Assembly: GCA_964016875.1 (NCBI GenBank)
Contig: OZ024725.1
Coordinates: 47,577,427 to 47,641,426 of the forward strand
Origin: Fallopia convolvulus
Lineage: Eukaryota > Streptophyta > Magnoliopsida > Caryophyllales > Polygonaceae
Reading direction: 5' to 3'
DNA: 64,000 nt
This document shows, in pieces, positions 1 through 11,345 of the stretch (its first letter is position 1; every line of letters starts with the position of its first letter). The position numbers and the translations under genes are program-made. The notes under the pieces were generated by a model, which worked only from the letters and a program-made list of their open reading frames with translations, did not search any database and was not told where the DNA came from.

Positions 1-3000
1 GTTACTGGCAGCCATATGGTGACTACAGTCCTGTTTCTGGATCTCCAAATATATCTGTGTCTGGTTTCTGGAATGTTCCACCTTTAAAGGTTTTTGAAAC
101 ACGTCTGACTTCTGATAAATCAGAAGCATTAGAAATTCAGTGGCCACCAGGACCTCTTCCAAGTAGAACATATTATATTGCCTTGTATTTTGCCGATGAT
201 CGTGTATCTTCACCTGATGCCTCAAGAGTATTCAGCATTAGCATCAATGATGTTCTCTATTACGATAAACTTAATGTTACCCCGTCTGGTGTTGCTGTCT
301 TTACTAGCAAGTGGCCGCTTTCTGGTCTGACAAACATAAAGCTAACTCCTGCTGAGGGATCAGATATAGGCCCTTTGATAAATGCTGCAGAGGCCTTCTT
401 TGTGCTACCACGTGGAAATAGAACCCACGTACGTGATGGTTAGTTCATTTGCCTAAGACCTCACTGTTTTTTGAAGATGTAGAGAATACAAATTTGCACT
501 AACACTGGAGAGTGATTTATAATTCGACAAAGTTTATTTGATATAGTTTTGTATGATTATTTAGCTTATCACTTTCTCAAGTTGGTTGATGTTTCCATTT
601 ATGTTCTTTAGTTCATAAGCTCTTTGCATTAATAATGCCTTTCACGTGCTATAGGTTTTTGATGCTATTATTCTCGAGAATGGATTTTCTAGGTTTAAAA
701 TCTTAGAAATCAAGCCTGTTTCAATGTGCTCGCAAGCTTCCTTAAAAGAAATTTGCTACTGTTCAGAAATTGTGCATTGTATTTATGAGTAATATATTTC
801 TGGTTATTTAGTGAGTGATAAAAAGGTGCTTAATATCTGGAAGGTAGGGAATATTGTGAAGAAATCATTTTTTGATTTTAGTCTCTGGTATCCCACCTTT
901 ATTTTCTTCTTGACTTTCTGTAATTTGTTTATGCAGTTATTGCCATGGGAAACATCAAGAGTAGCCTTAACAATCCTCCACTTGATTGGAGCGGTGATCC
1001 TTGTTATCCCGAGGGGTACTCCTGGACTGGGATCACATGTGCTGGTGGGAATCGAACACGTATAACTTCCATGTGAGTTCTGACACACGATAAACAACAT
1101 CATCATTTATAACTGAATCAATAATGTCATGATTCTTAGTTTTTTCTTGTTTACAGAGACCTGACAAATATGGGTCTTGCTGGAACCTTGTCATCTTACT
1201 TTGGCAACTTGACTGCAGTAAACAGCATGTAAGGCTGGAAGATTTAGTTTTAATTGTCCAAATGACTCAAAATATATGTTAATTCTGATGAAATTTCATG
1301 CTTTTGACAGCAAGCTGGGAAGCAACTATATAAGTGGACCTATACCCGATCTACTTAAACTGAAGAATCTCGAAATATTGTAAGTTCTTGATTGTTCAAG
1401 TTGTTTCGTTTTCCTGATATTTCTGATCAGCATCCTGGATCGATGTAGAGTCTCTACATGCAGTAGTTCTTACTTAATTACAACAAATTTGTACATATAT
1501 CTTCAACAAGATGCCCTTTCTTCTGCTTTCATATATAGTGAATTGAGTGGCATGAATCTGAAAATGGATGACTGATATGGTTTGCGGCTAGATTTTTCTT
1601 TGTTGTTGGTTTAATATGTCTTTCTTACAGGAGCCTGGAGAACAATCAATTAAATGGAACAATACCTTCATCACTGGGAGACCTCAGCAGCTTGCGTGAG
1701 CTGTAAGTTTTTCTCTTATTTAAATGTGTTTGTTGATCTACCGCCCATTTTTTCCTATCAGATGTTAAGTTGTAGTGAGCAACATGAAAATGATCCCAAG
1801 TTTTTCCTATGGAGTATTCAATAGTCATGAGCTTTTATTAGGTTCTCTTAGAAGCATTTCATTTGATGGTCATTTCTTCTATTGATTAGAATTTAAACTT
1901 TCCAAAACAGATATGAAAAGCACTTGAGCATGGAACTAGAAGCATTTCATTTGATGGTCATTTCTTCTATTGATTAGAATTTAAACTTTCCGAAACATAT
2001 ATGAAAAGCACTTGATTTCCTCATGAAATTTCAACTATATTAGATAGATGCTTCCAGATCTTTTGTTTAATTGTTACTTCTTACCGTTGAATGAGCCAAA
2101 CCTCAACAACTGTGGAGCTGTTTTTTTTTTTTTTTGTTATATTAGTTCCTCAAGGATCGATGACTTAGGGTTGTGTCAACATGTTGGAATCCTTCTTCGG
2201 CATTAATGTTTAGTCATACAGTAGTTTTCGGGAACAATATTATCATTCCATCTTAAGGGGAGGGATTTGTCTGACTGCAGCTCGATAAGTCTTTTGTCTT
2301 ATTTTTAAGGTGATGGAGACTATTTACTAGCGTGTATCAAAATTATTCCTAAATAGACGGTGAGTTCATAAGCTAGTTAAGTTTAGGTCACTTCTTTATT
2401 ATGTACAACGTTGCAGTCACTGCCCATAATCTTAGATAGATGATACGGGGACTGAAGGGGGCATGTAAAACAATATTTAAAATGCTGGATCTGTGTCTTG
2501 ATCTTTTTTGTGTCTATTGAGTGATGGGTGTGACCCGAAATTCTTGCCTATGAGACTGTTGAAGCATGTGGGATTCTAGTATATTGATGCTTTAATGGGT
2601 AGAGCCTCACTTCCAGTTTTCATCCGGGATTGTATAATGGTATTGTGCCAAATTGATGTTCTATTTCCAAGAATGGGCCACTGTCGAAAGGCATTGGCAG
2701 TCCCGCAGTTAATATGATTTACATTTTACTCTCTTGTGATTCTCAAATCCCTGATGAAGTGCTGATGCTCAAAGCTTCTGAACAATTAATGCTCAAAACT
2801 TCTGAACAATTACTCCATTAGGATGCCATATGCAGAGAATGTTCACTCAACATGTTTTTTAAGTTTCATTTAGTGCTTTCAATTTGTGGTTGTGGCACTC
2901 GCATAAACTTGCCCAACATGCGTTTTCAACCCATTGTGATGTCAGTTATTTGATGAATAGTTGAATACTATGCATTCTGTGAGTAACTTTGTTCTTTTTC

Positions 3001-3215
3001 CAATTTCAACTATCCAGACATCTGGAGAATAATTATCTTACTGGTACAATTCCAACCAGCCTATTCCAAAAACCCGGACTGAACTTCACGTAAGCATTCA
3101 ATACTGCTATAGCTCATCAAATTCATCCCAAATGTCATTTCATTCAATTTAACAACCAAATGCAATCTGCAGATTCTCTCCGGGTAACAACCTCTCTGCT
3201 CCAGCGCCATCATGA
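1..3215 (+). CDS. Malectin-like domain / leucine-rich repeat protein, 3' part
   Basis: The 5' end lies outside the window. Exons read in frame are 1-438, 937-1072, 1157-1228, 1311-1379, 1631-1702, 3018-3089 and 3173-3215 (TGA 3213-3215). Exon 1 encodes the end of a malectin-like domain (YWQPYGDYSP, then EIQWPPGP and YYIALYFADD). Exon 2 holds the linker ending in the pre-LRR motif DWSGDPCYPEGYSWTGITC. The next four exons each encode one LRR of about 24 residues (for example GLAGTLSSYFGNL and YISGPIPDLLKL) with introns in the same phase, the usual plant LRR exon module. The stop follows the LRRs directly, so there is no kinase domain and no clear transmembrane helix here. By family this is the secreted or membrane-associated 'di-glucose binding protein with LRR' group, probably apoplastic; its ligand is unknown. 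The 1.3-kb intron 1703-3017 contains an 88-bp tandem duplication. Confidence 0.85.
1850..2025. repeat. 88-bp tandem duplication inside an intron
   Basis: The stretch starting agaagcatttcatttgatgg at about 1850 recurs 88 bases later at about 1938 with only a few changes. It lies wholly inside the intron between the third and fourth LRR exons, away from both splice sites. Confidence 0.85.
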
Positions 3216-5081
3216 TCTAGTTAAAGATGACAAAGCTGTAAGTAAGACCTTTGTAAACATTTTTGGTGATTCCACTGCTGTAAATTTCTCAGCGATGGGT
3301 TTATTCTTTCTTGCATCCTCTTGATGTTGATGATGCCATGAACTTGATGACATGATACTGGAGACACTCCATGCTGCTTTTTCTGTTGGATTGTGGTCAT
3401 ACTCTGTCACATACTGAGCATTTCCATTGTACATGCTCCAAAAGAAAAAGGAGTTGACAGCTTAAATGTAGAGAATTTACTTCTTTATCCTCATACTGTA
3501 CTTGCCAGTTACCCATCAATCATTTCACTGATATTTATTTATTTATTTTCCCAACATTTGAGTGTTTATACCTAATTCTGGTGTCGTGATGTAATCCCCA
3601 TTGAAATTGAATGTTAGCTGACAAAGTATAGAGTTGATTGCTGTGTGTATTTCCACTTTCCTCTTAAAAGCTCTCCTAGATCATCTTTTTGAATGTTACA
3701 AGCTTTATTGTTGAAATATTAAGATCTAGTAAACATATTTTGTTTGGTACCACCGTTGCTCTCGTGCAATGGACTCCAAACTACATGAGCAAACAAATGG
3801 GGAGGCTTAACCGAAAAAGCCTTAGGCAATTTCAGTCATTCAACAAACTCTACTATTACAAATGAGATCGGTGGAGTTGTGATTTAACTCGTATACATAT
3901 CTCTTTTTTCAATTTCCATTTTTTATGTTTATAAGGTTCATCCATTTCTATTAGGATTTAGGATGATAGTAATTCATCATTAAAGTAAGTTTACTGAATC
4001 CAAAACCCTTTTTACTGTGTATAAAACCCTTGAGAGTTCATTCCATTATTGAAAACTCGAATGGTTTTAGATTCTCCATCATTTCCGCTAAAGTGGGCAA
4101 TATGCCAATGATGCAATAATTGTCAAACCCATTCAAGCCTCTCCAACTCTTGAAAAGCGTTGGAAATGGTTTAAATAAGTGTCTTATTAATGTAAGACTT
4201 GAATGTTTAAAGTGAAACATGTCTTCTATACTTGTTGTATAGAGATTGAATGAGATGTTAATATGGGAGTAGCTAGTTACTCAATCAACAGTGTGGTGTG
4301 GGCCTTGCAAAGTAACAAAAGAAACATGGCTCGTGTCATATTCATAAGCACTTATTAGAGTGACTGGAATAGGACTGTCTTATCTGAGAACTTCTGAAGC
4401 AATTGCTTGTGCTTAGCCTCACATGGAAAATGCACAGCTCAGAGATTCCAATTCAAAGTGCCATCTCTTTCCTTCCTTACTACACTATTTAAATAATATA
4501 AAAAATAAAGAAGAGCCCACCCCTTGAAAAAATCATGGTGGCTCTGAGCATCCTTCAGAGGATATGTGATTTCTGCAGCTCTTTGCCTCAGGGTATCTTT
4601 CTTTCACCTGTGTTTCCATTTCATTAAATCCTTTGTTTGAAAGTTGAAATATCACACAGCAGTAATTTTTACCAGAAACTACTACCCCAAAATGGGCTTC
4701 TGCATTCTCCTCTACAACCTTTTAAACACAGTTTAACCCTATTATCATACATCAAAGGAAGATAAAAACAAAAAACTTTGTTCTTGTAGTGGACTGGCCT
4801 GAGGAGATTAACTACTAAACAGACAAGAATTTTGAGAATAGATGACATTGACAGTACCAAACAAATGTCAAAGCTTACAACATCAGATCCACCCTTAAAA
4901 TAAAAATAAAAAACATAATGTCCATAGATAGCTATGCATCATGAAGCAAAACTAATGTACTCTCCAAAAGAGAAATTAAGAAAAAAAAAGACAGAGAGAG
5001 ATAAACAATAATCATGAATCCTACATAAACTCACCAACTTCCATAAACAAAAAAAAAAGATTGATTTAAACTCTGAAATTA
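3216..5081. other. Intergenic region with both 3' UTRs
   Basis: The first few hundred bases must hold the 3' UTR of the LRR gene. The part next to 5081 is the 3' flank of the minus-strand DUF1645 gene and contains A-rich stretches near 4980-5060. No open reading frame here resembles a known protein. An ATG at 4533 followed by a short open stretch and a GT (4579) looks like a first exon, but nothing downstream continues it. Confidence 0.5.
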
Positions 5082-5825
5082 TTACCTCTCATTGACTCTT
5101 GATTTTTTAAGAGGAAACAGAGGAGGCAAAGAAGTGATCTTGGATTGAGTACAGATGGGCACATTCACCATTGGCCTTATCCTAATACTTGTTGATGATC
5201 TTGTTCTCTCCAGCCCTTTCTTTATCCTCCTCAGGCTCTTCTCTTTGCTGCCTAACCCTGATTTCTTCCCCTCCTCCATTTCCGCCACGTGGTCCCCCAA
5301 CGAGCTCGACGAAGACGAAGAAGAGGACGAGGAAGACGAAGGAGAAAGCGAAGAAGAAACCGAAGAAGGCCGGTTCTTCTTCAGCCTCAGCAGCTCCTTC
5401 CACAAAACCGTGCACTTTGGCGGCCTTGGCGATGGATCATCATCAATAAACCAAATTCTTGGCTCCTCCATTTGGTTGCTCATCATTCTCACTGTTTTCA
5501 CTTTGATTTCTTCCTCTTTTTCGCTCTTGAGCTTGATCTTCTGAAGCCTCTCTGCAGTTTTGTGGATTTGAGTGTAAGGGAGGAGCTTCCCTTCAAACAT
5601 GAGCTCATCAGCACTCAGCATTGTGCTGGAGAAATTCAAGCTCTTGCTCGACAAGAACTCGAAATCGGGATTCTTCATGATTTCACTGATCTCTTTTCCT
5701 ACAAGGGAGTTCTCTGGGCTTATGGAGATGAACTGGGTGTCGTCTAGGAAGTCGGCGGAGAACGAGATCCGAGGACTCGAATCGGCCAGTGTGGAACTTG
5801 GTTGAGAATCTTGTGTGGAAACCAT
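5082..5825 (-). CDS. DUF1645 family protein
   Basis: Single-exon gene of 247 residues. Recognised from the order of short conserved blocks: RISFSADFLDD near residues 19-29, DFEFLSSKSLNFSS at 54-67, then SADELMFEGKLLPYTQ from 71, the hallmark of this plant family. These are followed by a block with RPPKCTVLWKELLRLKK and a run of 13 serines near residue 165. The C-terminus is basic. No signal peptide, membrane segment or enzyme motif is visible. Members are small, mostly disordered proteins, and I cannot assign a biochemical role. Start chosen at the first ATG, which precedes the conserved N-terminal block. Several long ORFs on the opposite strand here are shadows of the Ser/Glu-rich codons. 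Confidence 0.85.
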   Translation of the reverse strand: MVSTQDSQPSSTLADSSPRISFSADFLDDTQFISISPENSLVGKEISEIMKNPDFEFLSSKSLNFSSTMLSADELMFEGKLLPYTQIHKTAERLQKIKLKSEKEEEIKVKTVRMMSNQMEEPRIWFIDDDPSPRPPKCTVLWKELLRLKKNRPSSVSSSLSPSSSSSSSSSSSSSLGDHVAEMEEGKKSGLGSKEKSLRRIKKGLERTRSSTSIRIRPMVNVPICTQSKITSLPPLFPLKKSRVNER

Positions 5826-7049
5826 ATCTTCTTAAATGCTTGAAATGCAGGTGTTCGTTATGGCTTCTTAATTATAGCTATGCTGTGCATGAGCTTCTTT
5901 ATTTGTTGTTACTGTTGTTGTTGTGAAGAGCTAGAAAGAAGAGGGAGCAAATGGGTGTGTAAGGAAATGTGGTTGTATTTTATGGCAAGTGCACAATATT
6001 TCATGATTTGTTGTATACAGTTAGCTATACAGATGCACTGTCTTTTTGTGTGTGTATATTGGGGCTATTTATTTAGACCCTCGTGATTTTCAATATTGTT
6101 ACCGACTCTTTTTTGGTGGTGTTGTTGTTGCTGAGATTTTGCTAACAAACATGTAACTTGGTGAATTAAATTTATGGATATAAAAAAAATTCAGTGTTCT
6201 GGCAGAAGGGAGCTTGTGTTCAAGTATTTGGGGACAGACCCTGGGAGGTAAGAGACAAATGCTTATCTTGCCATAAAACTAGTTACTCCCTATTGTTTCT
6301 AGGGATTTCTTATAATTAGTGGAGTGTATAATACTTCATCTGTTCAATAATAATTGTTCATTTTGTCTTTGATTTTTGTTCATAATTAATAGTACCTATA
6401 AAAACGTGAAAATGGTAGAATGACAATTACTAAACGGAGGAATTAAAAATAAAAAAGATTTGAAGGCCCAAAAACAAGTTATGTGTAATGTGGAACCTTT
6501 TCCCAAATTGTGGCAAGGATAATCTATTATACAGTTCTTGATTATGAAAAACAAGTTAATTGGATTTTGTGTCAAATTAGAAGATTACATGAGCTCAATT
6601 TGGATTCGACATGATCTTGGATTAGTTTATTATATACTAATTGTAATTTAAGAAACTATACTAGTGAAGCTAGCTTTTCGATCAGGTTAATTACATTTTA
6701 TTATGTCTGATCTTGATTGATAATTGCAAATTGATGGAGATGGGCTGGAGGATCTCTCTGCAAAGCTTAGTGCTTGCTTACAAGGAATGCTGGAGATTTG
6801 GGTGTGGAAGTTGATTCCGAGGAGAAAGCGATGGAACAGGGTAAAAGATAGAAACAACAACTGTGTTCATTCAAGCAGATTTTGCAGGAAAAAGCGACTA
6901 GAGTAGACCCCACCTCATGACTCCTCGATTATGTCTCTCCTGCCATTTAATTCTGGTCAATATTGTAATATTTGCGGTCATTTTTTTTCCCATGCACTTC
7001 TTATTGCTCACTAGTCACTACAGCTGTTACCGGAGCATCTATTTTGCTT
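5826..7049. other. Intergenic, upstream of the DUF1645 gene
   Basis: Holds the promoter of the minus-strand DUF1645 gene. A TATA-like stretch (taaataaatagc on the minus strand, near 6066-6078) is the best core-promoter candidate but is unproven. A 60-codon open stretch at 6724-6906 matches nothing I recognise. A Stowaway-like remnant is listed separately. Confidence 0.4.
6331..6446. repeat. Stowaway-like MITE remnant
   Basis: Begins atacttcatctgttcaata and ends taaacggaggaatt. These are decayed inverted versions of the CTCCCTCCGTCC-type termini of Stowaway (Tc1/mariner) MITEs. The length of about 115 bp and the AT-rich core fit. No clean TA duplication can be shown. Confidence 0.45.
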
Positions 7050-7470
7050 TGTAAGATATTATTAAACCACAATTATAAGCTTATAACTAAGTGTGTAAGA
7101 TATTAATTATAAGTTGCATAATCTTACAAGTGAGTGTGCAAAATCTTTTATAACCAAGTGTGCATTTTCATAATTTAGTGTGCATGATCACATAATTGTG
7201 TATGTAGTGTGCAAGATCTTATTAAACCAAAATCATTATGATTTAGCTATATTCTCTCATTTGATAGATAAAATATACTTAGTTATAAGATCATGTACGC
7301 TTAATAAAAAATCTTGCACTCAGTTATAAGACATGCTCACTTGGTTTTAAGGTCATGCACACTCAATTATGGTATCTTATAATAAGATTATGCAGACTCA
7401 ATTATAAGATCGTGTACACCCAGTTATAAGATCGTGCACACTCAGTTATAAGATCATATACACTCAGTTA
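7050..7470. repeat. Foldback repeat of 20-25-bp subunits
   Basis: The left half (about 7085-7230) repeats variants of aagtgtgcaagatcttataa. The right half (about 7260-7470) repeats the reverse complement, actcagttataagatcgtgcac, at least six times. The two arms could pair into a long imperfect hairpin, which fits a foldback or MITE-type element built from tandem subunits. No coding potential. Confidence 0.7.
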
Positions 7471-7639
7471 GAGCATGTGCAATGGAGGGGGTGTCTAATT
7501 GCATAAAAGTTACAAGTTTAGGGGGTGTATTCGGCCCTTCCTTAATACTCACTATCAATATATATCTTCTAAACCTGAAGCACTTTTGGGCAGTTTCGTC
7601 AATAAGAATTTATATCCCAGCCACCCTATTTTTAATAAT

Positions 7640-8650
7640 GTTTTTTAATCAATTATATATTATGTGATTCAATCACCTTATGGAATTTCCATTTTTATAC
7701 TCTCAACTTATTTAATAATTTTTTGTATCAATTTTATATGTGCTTGGATAAATTTTTATCTCTACTTATTATTGCATTATATTATGTGGATAAACTTTTA
7801 TCTCTATTCATTATTACATTATATTCTAATATTTAATTATGGTATGATTATCAATTTCAATATCTAGATATAAGATAGATATCCATATTGTTGCATATAA
7901 TTATTTTAATATTCTAATATTATTGCATATATCATGATATTTTGAAAACATATTATGTTTTATTAATCAATTATATATCACCTTATCAAATTTTTAATTT
8001 TTATCTCATTCATTATTGCAATATATTGTAACATTTAATTATGATACGATTATCAATTTCAAAATTTTGGGCGATGTAGTTTTTTCATACGATGATTTTT
8101 TTTTGGTTATCAATGATTTTTTTTGGTAATCAATTTCAAAATTGTACGATGATTTCTTTTGGAAAATTTTCATTATATCTTAATAGTTAATTATGCTATG
8201 ATTATCAATTTTAACATTTTGTATGATGATTTTTTTGATTTTTTTATTATATTCTAATACTTAATTATGTAATGATTATAAATTTTTTTATCTTCTTATA
8301 TTTTTAAAAGTTTCCATATATATTAAATTTAATCTCTATCTTCCTTTTTTTGAGAAGAATTTCTATCTTCCTTATAATATATTATTATTTTTTTTAAATT
8401 TTCTATCTATATCTATACTCTACCCACCCTATATATTTTTTAATAATAATTTCTTTAATTATATATTATGTAATTCAATCCCCTTATGAAATTTCCAATT
8501 TTATGCACTCACCTTATATAATAATTTTTTTTTATCAATTTTATAAGAGATAGGATAAATTTTTAATTCTATTCATTATTGCAATATATTCCGTGATTTA
8601 ATTATAGTATGATTATCAATTTCAAAATTTTGTAAGATGAATTTTTTTTT
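7640..8650. repeat. Decayed AT-rich tandem repeat
   Basis: A block containing ttaattatggtatgattatc followed by aatttcaaaattttg recurs near 7834, 8036, 8187 and 8598. A second block (attatatattatgtaattca plus ccttatgaaatttccaa) recurs near 7650, 7970 and 8455. Spacing is uneven, so this is an old degenerate array or several overlapping copies of one AT-rich element. Confidence 0.6.
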
Positions 8651-8719
8651 GTAAGATGTTTTTTTTTTGTACGATGAATTCCAATATGCAATGATTATAA
8701 TTATAGTATGATCCCTTAA

Positions 8720-11000
8720 TAAATAAATAAAACATTATTATTATGATGATAATAAAAAATTATTGATCCTTTAATCTTCACAATTAAATGCATTATTGTC
8801 ATCAAATTTTTACGCCTCAGTCACCATTCTTTAGTTATGAATTGTTCATAATAATATTCTATCCATAACTATGACAACTTTTTTAGTGTAATATGAACCA
8901 TATTTTTATTTGTATATTTTATATTAAATTTTAGATTCTCTTATATTAATTTTCTATTTACAAATATGATAACGTTTTAAATTTTCTATCTAAAAATATG
9001 TTAATTTTTGTACACTAATTTTCTATTAATAAGTGTAACAACTTTTTAACTGATGTCGATATAGATATGTTGTGTCTTGCAATATATTAAATTTTTATTC
9101 ATATGTATGTTGATTTTTAATATTACGGATTCCTTAATAAATAAATAAAAATGATTGACCTATTAATGTTAAATTGGTTTATCGGGTCAGTTCAATCGAC
9201 TATAGATTTAATCATTTCGAGTTCAAGGTGTGTATGTGTTCATGTCATTAAAATATACGAGTTGATTGGGTTAATTCATTGCAGTTTTTGTGCGTGTTCG
9301 ATTCAACCCTACGAGTTAAGAACACTAACTTTTTTATGATTATTACATAAATATTACAGATATCATTTTTAAGAATCAGAGAATATTTGTATACATTTTA
9401 TAATAAAATAAATTATCATAATTAACATAAATTATAAATATGTAATAATTAATTTATTTATTTATACCATTATTTATAATACCTATAAATTAACATATTA
9501 TAGTTTTATTTCAAAAAGCTCCCGGACAAGGCTCAGGTCATCAACTAGTTATGTCCTAAATGGGAGAAAGTGAACCCTTAAAACACAAATTCAAGGCACA
9601 TGGTATAATTTTATTGATAGTGTAGGATTTTCGCTCTACACCAAATGTATGTAACCTTTTATCACTATTCGCACTAAACAATATTTGCACTTAAATCCTA
9701 CTCTAAGAGTCTATGTGGCATTACTTTTATTTTCATTTAAACTTTGGGTGTCAAACAAAATGTCCCTGGGTTGAAAACAACATAGTGCATAAACTTATAA
9801 TGACCCATGGGTACACATTATCACTTTTATTGTGTGCCCATGGGCACACATTAGCCAAACCGATAAATTTATAATGACCCAAAACAGGGGCTTTTAATCA
9901 TGAATCTCATTAACCTCTTATATGTGTTACTTAATTTGGATTATTTTCCCTCTTCCGGCTTTATGTTGGGCCTGAGTAAAGAACTTTGGCCCAATACTGA
10001 TGGCTTTGTCTCAAATCGTGAGCCCGATTGTTAAAGAAAAGCATTCTTCAAAATATTAAGTTTTTGCACTTTAATTTTGGCGATTTTATTTTCACCCCTG
10101 ATTTTAGAAGTATAGCGAAAGGGCCACCCCTTTATTTATTTACCCTTCAATTTTTTTTGAAAAGCTACGAAATTGCCCCATATTTCACCCTTCAATTTTT
10201 AATTTAGCACTTTATTTTAGACAATTTTACTTTGGCTACTAACTGTAGGGAAATGGTTAAAAAAAAAGGTCAACTTTTTTTTCTTCTAAGAAGTTATTAT
10301 TGAAACAAAAGAATCCTTTTATTTTGGAAAAGTACAAAATTACCCATGTTAGAAGAAGTAGGTGGGGGTTGGAGGATTTTGAGGTCTAAAAAAGATTAGA
10401 ATGAAAGCTAAGGGTATTTTGATAAAAAAAAACAAAAACACCTACGGTGGTTAGTTCCTAAAATTACAATTTACAAAGGTAGCAAACATCCAAACTTTAT
10501 CAAATGAATATTCAATATATCATTTGCTGTGGTCTAGCATACATGACCAATAAATAAGTGGTAGTCCAGAGTTCCCTAAGAATTGGAGAGCTTTGAACTC
10601 AAATAAAATAAATAAATAACACTCCTTTTCTTAGAAATTCTCTCAACAAAAATAGCCAAAATCAATCAATAATTTCATTTTATTTAAAAAAAACATTCAG
10701 TTTTGTAATTATCATCATCTGCGTGGATATAGCAGAAGCCTCACAGATGGACTTCAAGTTTTCTCTCATCACATCAAATCCAATCCACCGGCAAGCTTAT
10801 GAATTTTATTTATTTTAATTTTCGACGTCACAAATCACCCGAAAGCTCATTATTTTCACTTCTGAGAGCCACAAACCAGATTTAGCGCCATAATTCAGCA
10901 ACTACAATTCCATCCACTCATTTTTTAAGCGATTTTTCCAACCAACAAAAAATTCAGAAAACCAAAATTTTAATATCCCAAAGCCCATCGATCACGTACA
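8720..11000. other. AT-rich intergenic DNA and PPDK upstream region
   Basis: No coding exon recognised. An imperfect inverted repeat lies around 9800-9860 (cccatgggtacacatta and tgtgtgcccatgggcacaca). The last kilobase before 11000 should contain the promoter and start of the 5' UTR of the PPDK gene; I cannot place a TATA box with confidence. Confidence 0.4.
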
Positions 11001-11073
11001 CTCTTCTAGATACTAATTGAACAGCTGATTGCTCAACCTTCATCCCATTCACCTTCTTGATTCCATTTAAACG

Positions 11074-11312
11074 GTAAGTATGATCATCTGATCCATCTAT
11101 TACTCCATTAGTTCTTCTGTCGATTAAGTATGATCATCTGATCCATCTATATTACTCCATTAGTTCTGTTGATCTTAATCCTAGTGATCCATGGATATGC
11201 AATTATGAACTCATCAGTGTTTGATTTTGATACATACACATAATCATATATGTTTGATAATCTATCAGGTGAAAAAAAGAGATACAAGCTGAATTTAGCA
11301 TATCATCTGCAG
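11074..11312 (+). other. Probable 5' UTR intron of PPDK
   Basis: A pyrimidine-rich leader ends in acg|gtaagta at 11073/11074, and a branch/acceptor ending atctgcag lies at 11312, 33 bases before the ATG. This fits a leader intron. It contains the 50-bp duplication that begins inside the donor sequence. Confidence 0.6.
11075..11173 (+). repeat. 50-bp tandem duplication starting in a splice donor
   Basis: taagtatgatcatctgatcc begins at 11075 and again at 11125. The first copy completes the donor gtaagt; the second reads ttaagt and so lacks the essential G. Confidence 0.85.
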
Positions 11313-11345
11313 GATTTTGACAGAAGACAACAGAATTAATTGAAG

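Noticed and set aside
4533..4578. ATG-open-donor arrangement as a first exon
   Set aside because: No downstream exon on the plus strand before the convergent DUF1645 gene.
5155..5747. Acidic and Arg-rich ORFs opposite the DUF1645 gene
   Set aside because: They arise from its poly-Ser and charged codons read on the other strand; the DUF1645 motifs are only on the minus strand.
6724..6906. 60-codon ORF as a small peptide gene
   Set aside because: No recognisable motif or signal peptide, and no supporting context.
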